NCBI RefSeq assembly: GCF_020080835.1
Contig: NW_025402330.1
Coordinates: forward strand, 124,001-188,000
Length of the DNA stretch: 64,000 nt
DNA from: Cotesia glomerata
Lineage: Eukaryota; Arthropoda; Insecta; Hymenoptera; Braconidae
Direction of reading: 5' to 3'
How positions within the stretch are numbered: the stretch's first letter is position 1; each line of letters opens with the position of its first letter. The translations under genes were made by a program, and so were the position numbers. Shown piece by piece: positions 45,439 to 57,436 of this stretch. The notes below the pieces were generated by a model. It saw only the letters and a program-made list of their open reading frames with translations, was not told where the DNA came from and ran no database searches.

Positions 45439-46774
45439 TGTTACCCTTTTATAACATTTGAACGGCTTGACTGATTTCATCTTGGTTGGCGCCATTCGAA
45501 AGGGCTTGACCAAACTTAAATTTTCAATACACTTTGGACCGATTCAAGCCGGTAGATTTTGAAAAATCTCAAAAAAACTACAAAAAAAAATTTACAAATG
45601 TGGTTTTTTGGAATAACTTTTAAATGGCTTTATCGATCGATTCCAAAAACTAAGCTCAACATCAAAAGATCATGTCGATTGCCACCAGTCCCGTCAAAAT
45701 CAGTTGATTCGTTCGTGAGTTATCGTTGTCGAAAGAAAACTGAAAAAAGTGTTTTTTCGGGATAACTCCGAAATTTCTGGTTCGATCAATCCATACTCAA
45801 AGATTTTTGATGAGGCTTCAAAAACTGCGTCGAATGCTGTCAACCACGTGAAAATCGGTTCATTCATTCAAAAGTTATTGAGGTTTGAAAATTCAAAAAA
45901 TTGTGTTTTATTAAACTGCTATTAGAGTTTTGAGCTCGGAGAGCTCAAAATGACACAAAAATCATATTTTTGAGATCGAAGATCTCAAAAACGTAATGTG
46001 TAATTTTGAGCGCTTAAGTACAAAATGATCAGGAAGTTGTAGGAATAGCCTTAAGGGTCAACCGTCGTCCTAATTTTATTCTATTCGTTTTTCTGCCAGG
46101 TGAAGATCATCACCTATACCCATAAACATATCAGTTAACACAATATTGTCTCTACGATGAACGCTGAAATAAATAGGGCTCGCTTGAGTATTCACAATAA
46201 AAGTTCGTTGTCGAGCTTGCGCATTGAAAATATGAACAATCGGAAATCAATTGATTGATTTGATATAATGATGTGAATTAACTAATAATTTACCTGATGT
46301 TTATTAAGTTTGAGAATATAAAGTGCCGAGTGATCCCTAACATTATTACATAGTTAATATTATTATGTTTAACAGTGAACATAATATAGTTCACTTTCCC
46401 ATATGATCTTACATCAATTACATTCGAAATTATGCCACCAATTCTTGTATAAATAATAAAAAAAAAATTAAATTTCCAACATGTAATTCAATATACTAAT
46501 GAAATAAAAATACACGACACACGTGTTATCTTAAATCTTAAATTGGTTTATGAAAACAATAGAATATAGAATATCAGTAATAAAAAATTAGCATTAAAAA
46601 AATGTCATTGACAATTCCCAAAAAAAAAAAAAAACTCCGATTACCGCCAAACTTTACAGGATTACTCGCCAGGTCAATCTGGAGATTACCTGAAAGCTTC
46701 ATTGAAATTGGTCCAGCCGTTTCGGAGCCTACATGGAACATACCCACACACTTTCTCTTTTATGTATAGATATC
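45075..46774. mobile_element. Composite insert in the L2 LTR
   Basis: Begins CGAGCGTACCCAGCCCGTTT and ends with GGTCCAGCCGTTTCGGAGCC and CACACTTTCTCTTTTATGTA. Such ends (TACCC.GCCCGCTTCGC... and CCAGCCGTTTCGGAG) recur in insect RTE-like interspersed elements. The middle is Repeat A copy 5 and about 600 bp (46079-46680) in which I see nothing. Confidence 0.5.
45204..46078 (+). repeat. Repeat A, copy 5
   Basis: A compact, uninterrupted copy. The opening hairpin AACTTCCCG...CGGGAAGTT is at 45205-45250, with inner AAAATCGAAGATTTT. The TG tract is 45368-45430. GAGCTC-type hairpins lie at 45928-45950 and 45967-45991. It closes with GGAATAGCCTTAAGGGTCAA. Confidence 0.8.
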
Positions 46775-48399
46775 ATTCATTATTATTTATATCTGACAAT
46801 TTATATATTATTATTATTAGTTCTTAAGTATTAAATTGACATTTGTTTCAGAAAATTGTATTGGACTATTTATAATTTTATTGTTTTATTGTATATTGAT
46901 TATTGGTAATAGGTCATAGCCCTTGCTCGCACAGGTGATTCCCTAAAGTATCGATTGCGAGCACAGGGACTGATAATGTCAGTAAACGTCTTGAGAGGCC
47001 CTCGTGATCGGACACAAGGTCTCGTAGTTTTTAGTAAAATAAAAATTGAGAGACACGCGGTAGCTCACATGGTGTGAGAGAGAAACGCGGGAGTCCGCAT
47101 AGTGTACGGAGTGTGGATCTGACGCCTTAGTTCGCGTTTCCTTTTTTTTGGTGAGTACTCACAAGTTGAGCCAAGTTATTATCCACGCACCGCGTTGTCT
47201 CCTGGCTAATAATTTGTTGTTAAAAATCGTTATTAATTATTAGAGTCAGCCAGTATTTATTTATTTTAATTTTATAATTATATTTTGTCGAGATAACCCG
47301 ACTGGGGAATTTGGGTATATCTCAGTCAGTATTATAAGACATAATTCAGTTTATAATTTACTTAGTTTTAAGTAATTTCTGGTTTTTTTGAATAATTAGT
47401 TTATTTGTTATTATTAATATTTCGACTGATTTATTAATATTTCGAGTTATGTAAATTACTTTCTCCCTTCTATCCTAATATTGGTATATTATTTATCGTC
47501 CCTTGAATACCTGCAGATCGGCCCTGAAAAATCTGAGGTTTGCTATTTCCTGGCAAAGAATAGCTGGCGTTCAAAACCGTGCACTAACCCAGCCGGAGGA
47601 AAAGCTGCGGGTTGCTGGGGAGGCTTAGAGCTACCTCCCAAGTCATTTTTTTGTTTATTTTGTATTTTTGGTTAATTATTGGGCGACCTAGACAAGAATA
47701 AGTGACAACTGGCCTCTCCACCGTCGGTTGAAATTTATTTTTTTGTTACAATCTTAATTGGTTCATAACATCGGCTATGTATCGATCTCTTTCATTAACA
47801 AAGAGGTCAGTAGCTGTGTGAGTTGTGTTTAGGAGAGTATCCTGTAAAAGATCTTGGTCGCAGTCGTCTATTGACCCTAATCTTGCATTTGCGTCGCCCC
47901 CTAAGATAATCGGAACATCTTTTGTTTGGAACTTTCTATTGTTCCTGCATCTCGTCTATGTCTCGCTTGAGTTCAGCAAATAAATTCCGAAAAAATTGAA
48001 GTCGACCAAATTTGGAGAAAAATAAAAGAAACCAATTATTATAAAAATGTCTTTGCTTAGCTAGAGGTGTATGGAGTTCCAGTGAGTGGAAGATTTAACC
48101 AGTTTGGGTGTTAACTTTTCGTGTATAATTGCTGCTAGTCCGCCACTAGCTCTGCCTTTATAAGAGGATTTGGTAGCTGGTGTCCAAAAACAAGAGTATC
48201 CATTAAAAGATCTCACTGCAGTCGTATATCGGCCCATTAGCCATGTTTCGTATGAGAAATAAATAGATGAATTATTTCCGTTAAAAAGATCAAAGAAATT
48301 GTTAAAGTCATTAACATTAAAAAAACAGATATTAGAGTTTAATGAGTTCCGAGGCTGAGTGAGTTTTTGGCGACTGTAAATGTGAATTATTTTTGTCTT

Positions 48400-48764
48400 T
48401 CGGGTCTTGGAAAGCTATATTGTTGTCTCATCGCGTATTATTGTGGTTCCATCTGGAGTGTGATGGTTTAGGGTGGGAGATCTTGGGTAATTTAAGCGGT
48501 AGCACTTCATTTTTGTCTTCATTCCAAAAGTATTCTTTATTTTTAATCACTACTTTTTGATGTTTGATGTAGACAGTCTTGCCTTCCTTCTTTTTTTTTG
48601 TATGCAAATATATAATTCTGTTTATCAATAATTTTTTCTTTTAGCGTTAGTTCTGTATTTATATAAACATTTTTTGTGGCAACATTTTCTTTTAGTTTGT
48701 TTTTTGCTTTCAACACATATTGTTGATTCTCGAATGAATCAAATCTGACACGGATAACAAACGG
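48400..48764 (-). pseudogene. LINE ORF1 C-terminal part
   Basis: Reads FVIRVRFDSFENQQYVLKAK, then LKENVATKNVYINTELTLKEK, and after a frameshift near 48600 KTVYIKHQKVVIKNKEYFW. This matches the RNA-binding (RRM-like) ORF1 end of CR1/L2/Jockey-type LINEs in pattern. It stops at the border of the BEL-1 LTR. Confidence 0.5.
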
Positions 48765-49329
48765 TGAACAAAGATGATAATTGCATGAGATAAGTGTGAG
48801 AGTGAGAGAATAATGAGAGGACCTGGTGTGTGTTAATCAAAATACAATGAGCTAAAATATTGTAAAATAATAACAATATTTATTAACTAATCAATATCTA
48901 AATACACAAGTTTGTTTTATTTATCGATTTACTTTTTACTCATTGATTAAACTTTATAAACTTGAACACGCGACCAGCACATGTTTTAGTTTAATCTTTA
49001 ATGTTACTGATATTGTTATATAAATTGATGAGAACTGCTAAAATAATAGTCATGAATTATTGAAAGGATAAGTAATAGAATGAGAAAGAATAATTGTCAC
49101 AAACACTAGAAGTAATTATAATTTAGTTAAGAAAAAATAATTAAATCGTAGCGCACTGTACAAAGCAAAAACCAAATATAATACGCAAAAGGAAAAATCG
49201 AGAAAGGGAAGCTTTCTTTCTCATCCCCACTTAGAAACTTTCTTGAGCAAACAGTAGTGGTGACACTTGAGTATGATAATTGCTCAAGGGCCACCTTAGG
49301 TAAGTATTATAAATTTTGTATAATTGTCA
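48765..49329 (-). repeat. 3' LTR of BEL-1
   Basis: A 565-bp LTR (TGAACA...TTGTCA as written). Its first 250 bp match 57183-57436 with about ten percent differences. A polypurine tract on the minus strand (plus strand TCTCCCCGCCTTCTCCTTTC, 49352-49371) adjoins it as expected for the 3' LTR. Confidence 0.8.
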
Positions 49330-49590
49330 GGCGGGAGATTTAAACATTCTCCCCGCCTTCTCCTTTCCTTAGAAGAAGTCATTGTTGAAGAACTGGCGAA
49401 TCCTCAGCAGCAGAAGCAGTTGGCAAAAGCACTAGCTTGTAAATTGGCCGTTTGAGAGTTGTGGATGCTGTTCGAATAGTGACAACTCGTGTGAGGCCAT
49501 CAGCTCCGGGGTGAAGTGCAGTGACTCTAGCTAGAGGCCATTTCATCGGAGGAAATCTCTCGTCAGAGAGTAATACTAACGAGCCAACGA
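49330..49590 (-). other. BEL-1 3' end between integrase and LTR
   Basis: Contains the end of the pol frame in broken form (for example VVTIRTASTTLKRPIYKLVL on the minus strand near 49430-49490) and the polypurine tract. Confidence 0.5.
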
Positions 49591-52500
49591 CTATGTTGTT
49601 ATGGGAAGTATTTCACTTAGAAATCGACTGGTGAAACTGGAGACATTCAGACGACCAACGTTCCCAGTAATGTTGGAATCGTTCCTGAATTTGCTGTAGG
49701 CGAGAGAGATGAGATACTGGTGTTGAGGTGAGACCGGGCTCAGGAACCACGTTATAGGTGCACCACGTATAAAGTGTCCCGGTGTGAGGGCCATGAGGTC
49801 CTCCGGATCATCTGAGAGAGCGCTGAGGGGGCGAGAATTGAGGACTGCCTCTACTTGAATGAGAAGGGTTGGGAAATCTTCGTAGGTAAGTGAAGCATCA
49901 GCAATGGTTCTCTTCCGATGATGCTTTATAGATTTGCCTGCGGCTTCCCACTTTCCACCCATGTGTGGAGCCTCAGGTGGATTGGAGTGCTACTGAGTGC
50001 CGTCGTTGGTGAGAAGCTGCTGGAGATGAGTAGATTCTCTTAGAGCTCCACTGAGAAGTTTGTAACGGGTTTTTATTCCGCTCAATTGGCCCTTTAAATT
50101 AAATTAATTAAAACAATAAACCAAATGAAACGAATATAAATTAATAAATAAAAGGGTGCCACCAGGATTTTTAATCATGGTTCCTGGAATCGGAACCAGA
50201 GCTGAGCTTATCTTACATGGAGAGAGAGTGGAGGAAGGTGATGTGAAATAAATAAATTTTTAATTAACAATATAACCGTTATTTATTTATAACAAAATTA
50301 ATTAACAAGTTGTGCACTTGCACATACACTAAAATCACTTAAAGCTAACTTAATGCTATACACCACTAGTTCTCGGCTCGGCAAAACATCAACAAGCAGA
50401 GAACGTAGTAGCTTAACTAACTAACGCCTCAACAACACTGCTCGTCCTCTACCTGGCAATTCATCAACAAGTAGAGATCGTACTAGCTTAACTAATTACT
50501 AACTCAACGACCCAACACACTAACCAAGACTGTATTAATTACCCTACTCGGCAATTCATCAACAAGTAGGGGTTGTTATTAATTTTTCCAACTTACGCCT
50601 ATTGCACCCCCACCTGGGCGTCTATGCAAAGGACTCTAACCAAACTGGTATTGATTACTCTACTCGGCAATTCATCAACAAGTAGAGATCGTTATACATT
50701 CATACCCGTTAAGTACCTAGCCAACGACATACCTTGCACAGAGCCTGTCGTATGCGAGAGAACGCTGTAAACACTCACACTCACATAACCCACGCGTCTC
50801 ACACACACACACTGATTTTACTTTACTTAATTTTATGAAAATTATTAACGAAATTCATTTCCAGAAAATTACTACATTAACTTTCTACTTAAAACGATTC
50901 AGTCATTAGCTAACAATTCAATTGTAAAATATTTTCACAACTAATAATTTAATCTCCAAAAATCTAAACTAAAACCGACGCCTTAATTTATTCCAAATTA
51001 ATCACGAGTTTAATACTCAACATTAAATAAATTTTAGGAACATTCAACGTCTAAATTTATTCCCATTTCAACTCGTAATTTATTTCTTAAATAATAAATA
51101 ATTCGTATTAAAATTCATCAATTAATTTTTACTAACTAAAATTCCCGGACTTAATAATCCACTTTGTTAATTAAATTTTAAGAATTTTTTCAGGATGATG
51201 AAATTAAAATTATTAAAATAAATTTTCCAGAACTTAAGTTCAATATTCAAAAATAACCGCGTGGAATTTCGCGATTAAAAGAATAATTTATAAATAAATT
51301 ATCTCAATATAAAATAAATTAACGAAAAATTATCCACGGGTAAATCACTCTTAATTGTGCCAAAATTCAATAGTCAGTTCTCAATAATTAATATACTGGA
51401 CAATAAATAATATTTTCGTGTAACAAATAATATTAATTAATAATAATTCAATTGTTCTTAATAATTTCCGAATAAAATAATTGCCAGGAATTTGCGCGCT
51501 CAAAATGGACGCCGGCATTCGTTAGTGTGTAGTAATCTTTGACCTTGGGTATACATTAACTGCGTTGTACAAATTCAACCGTCGCTTGACTAATCCGTGA
51601 GAAGACAATGGAACTTTCAGATGTTCAGAATTAATTATAATTAATCGAATAAAATAAATTCTCACGACAATTAACACTGCAAGGTCCTTGAGCAGTCCTC
51701 GGGTATAAACCCCCTTGAGGAATTTCAACGGCAACTAACGAATAAGATTTAATTGTAATAAAATAATTATTTAATTATTATTAATTATATTGAGAATAAT
51801 TAATCAGAGGAGAAGTAAACCGAGTATAAACCCCACGGTCCACTCCTAGCCCACAGAGTAATTATTGATACCTTTTTTGAATATGCGACGATCTAACTCA
51901 CTACTGGAGATTGAAGTCCTAGATGTTATTGGCTTCTGTCGATAGGTAACAACTCCGGGGATCCGTTCTTCTTGATTTGTGGCACACTGTCTGGCGGTTA
52001 CACTACTTCTCCCTGACACAATGCACGGCTCACCTATATAATAACCGCCAAAATACCCCTTCCTACTCTCTCTTTAGGCCCGAAGATCGAGGCGCACCAG
52101 TGCTAGTCGATAGTTATCGATCTCTGGCGACTTATCGATGCAGGGTAATTTTACCCTGTTACAAGTTGTTTGAGGATGATATCTGCACCTTTAAAATTTG
52201 TACCACAATCGCTGTAAAGATTTGGACAAATTCCTCGTCTGCTGATGAAGCGTCGAAAAGCCTTAAGAAAACCTTCAGCTGAGTAGTCTGTAACCACTTA
52301 AAGATGCACAGCTGAGGTTGAGAGACATACGAATACTGCTATTCAACCCTTATAGCATCGGGTTCCACGTCCTTGAAAAAACTTTGGAGACAATGGTCCT
52401 GCGTAATCAACTCCAAAGTTCTCGAAGACATAAGACGGTTAAACGCGGTGGGGCGGAAGCTGGCTCATGAGCTGCTGAGATCGGACTTCCCGCATACGGG

Positions 52501-52861
52501 CACAAGTGAGACAATGATGAATGAAATTTTTAATTGGAGATCGACCTCCAATGATCCAGCACTTTTTCTGAACATGTAAGAGTGTGAGTTGAGTACCTCC
52601 ATGCAGTGTGCGAGAATGTGCATCTGAAATAATGAGACGTGATAAGCTACTGTCCTTGGGTAATATAGCAGGATATTTACTGTCTGAGTCCAATTTAGAT
52701 TTCTGCAGTCGGCCTCCAACTCCTATGAGGCCAGCTCGATCCACGAACGCAGTCAGCCGAGTCAAAGCTTGTGATTTTTTAAGCGGTTTTCCCTGAGATA
52801 ATGCTGCGATCTCTGCAGAGAAGAATTTTTGTTGGGTTGTCTTGATGCAATAGCTGAGCAC
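49591..52861 (-). pseudogene. BEL-1 integrase, split by L1 solo LTR
   Basis: The first part (52861-52439) carries VGGRLQKSKLDSDSKYPAIL, the zinc site LHGGTQLTLLHVQKKCW...HHCLTCARMR, and then a degraded core to 52164. After the LTR insertion (50061-52163) the frame resumes with EAPHMGGKWEAAGKSIKHHR at 49962, including the region of the last catalytic glutamate, and ends around 49600. The usual first and second catalytic aspartate blocks are not clearly readable, so the enzyme is dead. Confidence 0.75.
50061..52163 (-). mobile_element. L1 solo LTR, complete
   Basis: A 2103-bp TGTAAC...GTTACA LTR flanked by AGTT on both sides (50057-50060, 52164-52167), inside the BEL-1 integrase. It is the best-defined L1 LTR. 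Internal marks include GGGTGCCACCAGGATTTTTA, AGAGAGAGTGGAGGAAGGTG, and several degenerate units with CTCGGCAATTCATCAACAAG (50439-50690). Confidence 0.9.
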
Positions 52862-52922
52862 CGCTTGTAATTCTGCTGGAGTAAGAGGTAAGACGCTGAG
52901 ACTTAGGAATTCTCTTGAAACA

Positions 52923-53774
52923 TCAAATTGCTCGGAAAACCGTCGCAGTGCTGCGTAACAGTGCTGTGAGGTTAGTCCACGAATGTATGAGAATTGCTAT
53001 TGGCGAAGTAGGTGCAGGAGTTGAGAAGTGAGATTTGCAAGGACGCATTTCAGAAGCCAAATTCTCGGGTACATCAATGGACGCGCTAAGAGTCTTGTGA
53101 GATGGCCATTCTCCAGAAAAGTCAGACATCCAGGCTGGACCTGACCACCAGAGTGGATGAGATATTGATTGAGAAGCTGATAATCCTCTGGAGGCACAAT
53201 CTGCAGGGTTTTGCTTGCCTGCAATGTATCTCCAGGTGGTGGATGAAGTTAGGATCTGAATAGTCTCCACTCGTTTCTTAAAAAAATCCTTCCATTTGGT
53301 TGGTTCACTGTTTACCCATGCCAGGGTGCCAGATGAATCAGTCCACAGATCGGTGGGAAGGTGAGAGAGGTGTAGAATTGATGAGACATGTGAGACTAGC
53401 TTTGAAAGTAGTAAAGCAGCTGAGAGTTCGAGTCTTGGGATAGTGAGATATTTAAGAGGTGCCAACTCGGTTTGGAAGTACACAAATGAAATGAGAGCAG
53501 AATCAGTTGGTTGAGGTACTCGAAGATAGATTACAGGTGACATGGCAGCTTGTGAGGCGTCAGAAAATCCTGTAATCTCGGCATTTTGAAGTTTCGGTGA
53601 CAGTTGTATCCACCTCGGGATTTTAAGTTGTGAGAGCTGAGGAAGCTCCTCTCGGAAGGTCTTCCAGCGGTGAACCAACTCTGGAGCCAGAGGGTCATCC
53701 CAATCGACCTTCTGTAACCAGAGCTCTTGAATGAGAATTTTTGCCTTGACAATGACAGGTGAGATCAATCCCAA
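52923..53774 (-). pseudogene. BEL-1 RNase H region
   Basis: A 283-codon open frame. It starts in the RT connection (GLISPVIVKAKILIQELWLQ, WDDPL), then has AEITGFSDASQAAMSPVIYL, with the first RNase H aspartate, TIPRLELSAALLLSKL with the glutamate, and TDLWTDSSGTLAWV with a further aspartate. It continues to YIAGKQNPADCASRGLSA. These blocks are typical of BEL/Pao. The key acids look intact. Confidence 0.85.
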
Positions 53775-55010
53775 GGGATCAAATAGTTAGTCAGCCTCGA
53801 AAGTAATTGTGCGCTTCGTGGTGCTGTGCGTTTGAGAGGTTTTACCAGTGAACGTGAGAACATCATCGATGCAGTTCCATGAAAGGCCGAAGATTTTTGA
53901 CGTAGAATCTGAGAACGAATGTGAATCAGTTGCACTGAGAAATGATGAGATTTTACATAAGGCTGGATGATTGCTTTTTCACTTGGATAGCGGGAAGCCG
54001 CCAGCATTGCGAAGGTCTTCGACGTCTTGAGCGATTTCATTGAGGGTTTCAATGTCATCAGCTCCTCCTCCAGTGTCGTCTACGTAGCTGCCTCTCTGGA
54101 AGGGTTCCAGAGCCAGTGGGAATCGGTGACCTTCGTCGATGAGCAGTTGTTTGATTACTCTAGAAGCAATAAACGGGGCAGAACGAGTTCTATATGTATT
54201 AGTAATTAATTGGAAGGTTACTACCAGATCGTTTTCTATCCAGAAAATCCGTTGAAGGTCCCAGTCATCAGTATGTATGAGGATCTGCCGAAACATCTTA
54301 ACAATGTCAGTAAGGAAGATAAATCGATGACTTCGCAAATACATGAGAACGTCTGCAATGTTTGCAAGCAAACATGGCCCAGTGTGCAGTAGATCATTAA
54401 GTGAAGTACCAGAAGATGTATTACTAGAACCATTGAATACGACTCTAAACTTACTGGTTTCCTCCTTGGCGACACAATAGTGGGCCAGGTAATGAGCAAT
54501 AGTTGGCTCGGGAGCATCTGATGAGACTCGTTTCCTGTGACCAAGAGTCTCATACTCTGAGATGAAGTCTTGATATTGTTACCAAATGTTCGGTTGATGA
54601 GAGAGTCGCCGATGGAGATGTTTGAGGCAACGCAATGCAATGTGTCTATATGCTCCAAGCTGTTGAGTTGATGAGGAAAATGTAGCTTGGCGATGTAGCG
54701 TCCTGTGGAATCTCGAGAGTGGGTAGCTTGGAAATGTGACTCACACTCAGTTTCTGCAACAGTAAGGGTGTCGTCTGAACTATCAGGAACCTCCTCAAGC
54801 TCCCGAAACTTGGTGAGAGAGTCGTGAAGTTGAGAGTTGGAGATGAGATGGTGAGATGAAGCTGGTGGTTGTTGCGAATTGGCGCTGACAGGACCAAGTA
54901 TTACCCAGCCAAACATAGTTTGCATGGCTATGGGTTCTCCTGCTTTTCCCAAGAGTAACCCATAACGTATAATCTGACCATGTACGTCTGCGCCGATGAG
55001 CAGGTCTATT
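53775..55010 (-). pseudogene. pol: BEL-1 reverse transcriptase
   Basis: The upstream part reads MFGWVILGPVSAN, FRELEEVPDSSDDTL and RDSTGRYIAKLHFPHQLNSL, the usual BEL linker before RT. The RT core at 54371-53979 has FLTDIVKMFRQILIH with a catalytic aspartate and GSYVDDTGGGADD with an intact YVDD. Frameshifts separate linker, core and connection. It would copy element RNA into DNA. Confidence 0.8.
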
Positions 55011-55259
55011 TAACCAGGCTTGTAATAGCTTGGGTCGGCCAGTTCTAAGTCTTTGAGGTGTGACCACTGTGCAAATGAGAGTGATGTTGACGGAATTTGC
55101 GCCGTAATGGTTTTGAGAATGTGTGCTGAGATGCGTGCATATTCTGTCGAGAAACAAAAATGTACGGTGAGACTGACGACACCTAGTGTGTGACCAGATG
55201 TAGCATTTCCCATTCCCAAGATTGGGATCCGGGGTATATGAGGGGTGAGACCACAAGCG

Positions 55260-55754
55260 TGAACAGCAGCTTGAGAAATTAGTTAATTCTGATCCTGAAT
55301 CAATGTGAAGTCTGACACGGTGTTGAGACCCTGATGCAGCTGATATTACGGCTTGAGCAGTTGCAAGTAGTACTGTTGGCCGAGGTGAGGTTGACTCGTG
55401 ATTGGAGATTGATGAGAAAATAGCTGCTATCTGACAATTGCGTAATTGTCAATCCTGAGATACTGCTGAATGAGAATTAACTGGAGTTCCATCAGGTAAG
55501 TCACCAGTCGTGTCTTCCGAAGGCAAGAATAATTATTTAAGTAGACTTGCTCCATGGATCATAGAGTGATGGTCACCATTACACTCCTTGCAGCGGCGTT
55601 TGGATCGGCGATTACCAAACTTGTGGTCTCCTAGACAATTACGGCATAATTGGTACACTACTACACATTCACACCGCTTGTCGACGTTCATTACTTGGAA
55701 CTTGGGACACCCAACAATGAAATGGCGTCCTTCACAACAAGCACAGTAGTCCAA
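55260..55754 (-). pseudogene. BEL-1 gag zinc knuckles and protease
   Basis: The 55754-55533 frame has CACCEGRHFIVGC, then CRNCLGDHKFGN and CKECNGDHHSMIH, the CCHC/HH set of BEL/Pao Gag. After two stops the frame gives VLLATAQAVISA and HIDSGSELTNF (near 55300), the DSG-type active site of the BEL aspartic protease. Confidence 0.75.
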
Positions 55755-55892
55755 CTTGAATGAGAGTGTGTGGTTTGGAGCTTGAGACTGAGAGGATGAG
55801 AGGATCGGTTGAGGCTGTGATGTTTGAGACTGCTGAGGCGGCTGAAGATTGTTGACTTGTGCTACATGAACTGTAGCTGCTGAAGACTTGGA

Positions 55893-56672
55893 CTAGGAAT
55901 TCTTGGTCGTACGAGTATCCACATGAGACTTCTTGGAGCCTTCCATGGCTTCTCGGGCTCTGGCTCTGCCGGTGAGAAATTTTCGAAGCTCTTCGTAGGT
56001 CGGGAAGTCAGTTTCGGAGCCTCGTTCGACCTCTGAAGCTTCGCGTAGTGCAGGATCCAATTTTTGGGTGATGAGATGGACCAAAATCTGGTCCCGATGT
56101 TGGGTTGGTGACCCTAAGGCCTTGAGCGCCTCAATTGCTTCATGAGAAATGCTGAGAACCACATTAAGCTGCTTTGCTGAGCTACTGTCGGCAGGTTGAA
56201 TATTAAACAGCTTGTATAGTTGAGCTGAGATCAACAAACGGTTGTTGTCATACTGAGCGACGACGATGTCCCAAGCAGGAGTAAATGCATACCCAGTGAT
56301 TTTGACGTTGGTGATCAGTCGAGCAGCATCGCCTTCAAGAGAGTTTGTGAGATGATATATCTTCTCGACAGCGGTGAGAGATATATTTTAGCCAATGAGG
56401 GAAGTAAACATGTCATGGAAATGCCTCCAATCCTGGTACTTGCCTAAAAATTTAGGCACCTGGATCACTGGAACATTGAGGCGAGCGTTGTTGTGCACTA
56501 CGAGACTAGAATTAGCTAAATCTGTTCCGTTTAGTGGCAAAGCTACTTCCAATTTACTGATGCGTTGCAGTAGGGTGTCCTGAGCTGCTTCAAACAGTTT
56601 CAGAGTATTGTCAAAAGATCCGTCAGTAAAGTACGCGTGCTCCTCGGTCACGTCGACCTTTGATGACAGCAT
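55893..56672 (-). pseudogene. gag: BEL-1 gag
   Basis: The 56672-56388 frame ends VIQVPKFLGKYQDWRHFHDM, the gag block of many BEL elements. TAA ends it, but the next frame (56237-55893) carries on with AIEALKALGSPTQHRDQILV and LITQKLDPALREASE, capsid-like. A basic segment with stops follows toward the zinc knuckles. Confidence 0.8.
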
Positions 56673-57158
56673 CTTTTCATGCTCGTCTGAGAACTTCTGC
56701 CAGTAGGTGATAAGTCTCCAACTTCACTGTAGCCCTTTTGAGCGGTCAAGAGTCAATGATGCCGGCTTCCGCGGCTGTAGCGATTGATGAAATTACTGAA
56801 ACGCGGTTTTTTTGCAGAGCAATCCGGTTAGATACGGCAGAATTAGTGAATCTGTAATAAATTAAGGCAGCAAATGTGTTTAATGAGGGTATATATGTAG
56901 CTCAAGTAAAAAATAAACTGACAGTAAGAGTTGAGAACTTCATGTGAGATGTGGTGGATGACCCAGATGGCACAGTAGAAACAGTTCCCAACTAATCACT
57001 GATCACAATTCACTTTAAAGTATTAACTCGCACAATGTGTCACTTAATAATATTCTATCGGTGCAGTATAACGTCCAAGGTACTCAGCGATGCACCTGCA
57101 GTAAAGTGACCTTGAGAGTTTTATATTAATTAAGATACTGAATTTATTGTGTTGATCC
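56673..57158 (-). other. BEL-1 leader and gag start, degraded
   Basis: Between primer site and the readable gag. No clean start codon is recognised; frames are broken. Confidence 0.5.
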
Positions 57159-57163
57159 ACGCA

Positions 57164-57182
57164 GATCCGGCTCGAGGGACCA
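57164..57182 (-). other. Primer binding site of BEL-1, tRNA-Tyr type
   Basis: On the minus strand TGGTCCCTCGAGCCGGATC, right after the 5' LTR. With one mismatch it is complementary to the animal tRNA-Tyr 3' end (CCGGCTCGAAGGACCA, from memory). Confidence 0.65.
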
Positions 57183-57436
57183 TAAACAAAGATGATAATT
57201 GCATGAGATAAGTGTGAAAGTGAGAGGATAATGAGAGGACCTGGTGTGCGTGAATCAAAATACAATGAGAAAAAATATTATAAAATAATAATAATAATTA
57301 TTAACTAATTTCACTATCTTAATACACAAGTTTGTTTTATTTATCGATTCACTTTGTACTTATTGATTAAACTTTATAAACTTGAACACGCGGCCAGCAT
57401 ATGTTTTAGTTTAATCTTTAATGTTACTGATATTAT
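57183..57436 (-). repeat. 5' LTR of BEL-1, truncated
   Basis: Matches 48767-49020 of the 3' LTR and then stops. It runs into CTAGCTATACCCACCCGCTT at 57434. Confidence 0.75.

Larger units (their letters stand above)
44952..47750 (+). mobile_element. L2 solo LTR, copy 2, with inner insertion
   Basis: TGTCACA...TGTTACA flanked by ATCT on both sides (44948-44951, 47751-47754), inside the LINE endonuclease. The LTR itself is 44952-45074 plus about 46775-47750. The 1.7-kb inner piece includes Repeat A copy 5. It aligns with 12841-14062. A 4-bp duplication is usual for Ty3/gypsy. Confidence 0.85.
44724..48390 (-). pseudogene. LINE endonuclease, split by solo LTR
   Basis: APE-type endonuclease that would nick the target. 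The N-terminal part (48390-47751) shows SYETWLM with the expected glutamate, then GRASGGLAAI and GGDANARLGSI. The second part (44951-44724) has TRYTILNGRTNSD, STIDLIWASPDAL and TGSDHFPVQLEL, which includes the catalytic SDH. The L2 LTR (44952-47750) lies between, with ATCT duplicated. Small frameshifts are present, for example near 48000. Confidence 0.7.
42130..48764 (-). mobile_element. LINE (non-LTR retrotransposon), minus strand, interrupted
   Basis: Order on the minus strand: the end of ORF1 (48764-48400), apurinic-type endonuclease (48390-47751 continuing at 44951-44724), RT (44205-42883), C-terminal zinc motif (42580-42218), then a short 3' end with a T run near 42136. An L2 solo LTR splits the endonuclease. 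The 5' part of ORF1 ends at the edge of the BEL-1 element. Confidence 0.8.
48765..57436 (-). mobile_element. BEL/Pao element BEL-1, minus strand
   Basis: Both LTRs are recognisable: 3' LTR 48765-49329 and a truncated 5' LTR 57183-57436. Between them on the minus strand lie primer site, gag, protease, RT, RNase H and integrase, the BEL/Pao order. An L1 solo LTR interrupts the integrase. Stops and shifts occur throughout. Confidence 0.85.
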
